A DNA stretch of 64,000 nt, taken from the NCBI RefSeq assembly GCF_026041215.1, contig NZ_JAPEIQ010000039.1, forward strand, positions 1-64,000, given 5' to 3'. Positions 63,897 through 64,000 of this stretch are shown piece by piece. Source of the stretch: Hoyosella sp. YIM 151337. Its GTDB lineage: Bacteria; Actinomycetota; Actinomycetes; Mycobacteriales; Mycobacteriaceae. Within the stretch, counting starts at the first letter, position 1; the number at the start of each line of letters is the position of its first letter. The position numbers were made by a program, and so were the translations under genes. The notes beneath the pieces are model-generated. The model ran no database searches, was not told where the DNA came from, and saw only the letters and a list, made by a program, of their open reading frames with translations.

Positions 63897-63989
63897 GTGG
63901 AAGAGACCGGCAAGTACGAGGTGCGCCATCAACTGGCGCTCATCGCCGTTGGTCTGCCTGCAGTCGCTGACATCATGTGTTGTCGCTAG
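63897..63989 (+). CDS. Leaderless Cys-rich leader peptide (cysteine attenuator candidate)
   Basis: A 30-residue frame that begins GTG at the predicted transcript start and ends MCCR followed by TAG. Leaderless short ORFs ending in cysteine codons are known in mycobacteria as cysteine-responsive attenuators in front of sulfur genes; one family is named after M. smegmatis Ms4533A, before a sulfate-binding protein gene. The position, after trehalase and the small membrane protein, matches that locus (Rv2402-Rv2400c order in M. tuberculosis). When Cys-tRNA is scarce, ribosomes would pause at the two TGT codons and let transcription continue into a downstream sulfate transporter, here beyond the right edge. 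Confidence 0.7.
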   Translation: MEETGKYEVRHQLALIAVGLPAVADIMCCR

Positions 63990-64000
63990 CTGAAGCCTGA

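Overview
The window is high-GC actinobacterial DNA. It most likely comes from a mycolic-acid-containing actinomycete (order Mycobacteriales) outside Mycobacterium itself. The evidence is the gene order: valS-folC-DUF4233-ndk-rne-rplU-rpmA-obgE-proB, then proA-moxR-VWA-nadD-rsfS-gpgP-octT-degV, comEA-comEC-holA-rpsT, a permuted ATP-grasp/alpha-E/transglutaminase trio, lepA and a GH15 trehalase. This follows the Mycobacterium tuberculosis order running from Rv2448c down to about Rv2401. A PknK-type kinase, OctT and a short Rpf fit the same group. Ectoine genes and the overall content recall Hoyosella-like organisms, but that is only a guess. No rRNA, tRNA, IS element, CRISPR array or phage gene was recognised.

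Layout. 1-3.1 kb: the end of an unidentified protein, a pirin and a DUF2252 protein. 3.1-10.6 kb: a tight six-gene operon (type III PLP decarboxylase, SbnA-like synthase fused to a rhodanese, SufS-like enzyme, ATP-grasp ligase, MFS transporter, methyltransferase) behind a near-perfect Zur-type 9-1-9 palindrome that overlaps its -35. This is the strongest candidate for an undescribed system: a predicted zinc-controlled, possibly sulfur-containing metallophore pathway. 10.7-15.7 kb: a hydrolase, PknK and two small proteins. 16-28.3 kb: translation, RNA-processing and proline housekeeping genes. 28.3-34.8 kb: an accessory block read on the minus strand (arsenic resistance, sirtuin, ectABC, ribokinase). 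34.9-42 kb: proA, a MoxR/VWA pair, NAD synthesis, ribosome silencing and the methylglucose lipopolysaccharide genes gpgP and octT. 42-43.6 kb: a small RibD-like reductase/AraC insertion. 43.7-48.5 kb: comEA, comEC, holA and rpsT. 48.7-56 kb: the peptide-ligation-like trio, a Tat-exported amidase and lepA. 56-64 kb: metabolic enzymes, a coiled-coil protein, Rpf, an IdeR-box siderophore-binding lipoprotein, trehalase, two small membrane proteins and, at the right edge, a leaderless leader peptide ending MCCR that probably controls a sulfate-uptake operon beyond the window.

Regulation visible in the sequence. There is one Zur-like box, one IdeR/DtxR-like box, many perfect terminator hairpins, and a recurring leaderless pattern in which a -10 (TANNNT-like) lies 6-7 nt before the start codon. 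That pattern was used to choose several starts. Metal control is a theme: zinc box, iron box, arsenic operon. Sulfur is another: rhodanese, desulfurase-like enzyme, Cys leader peptide.
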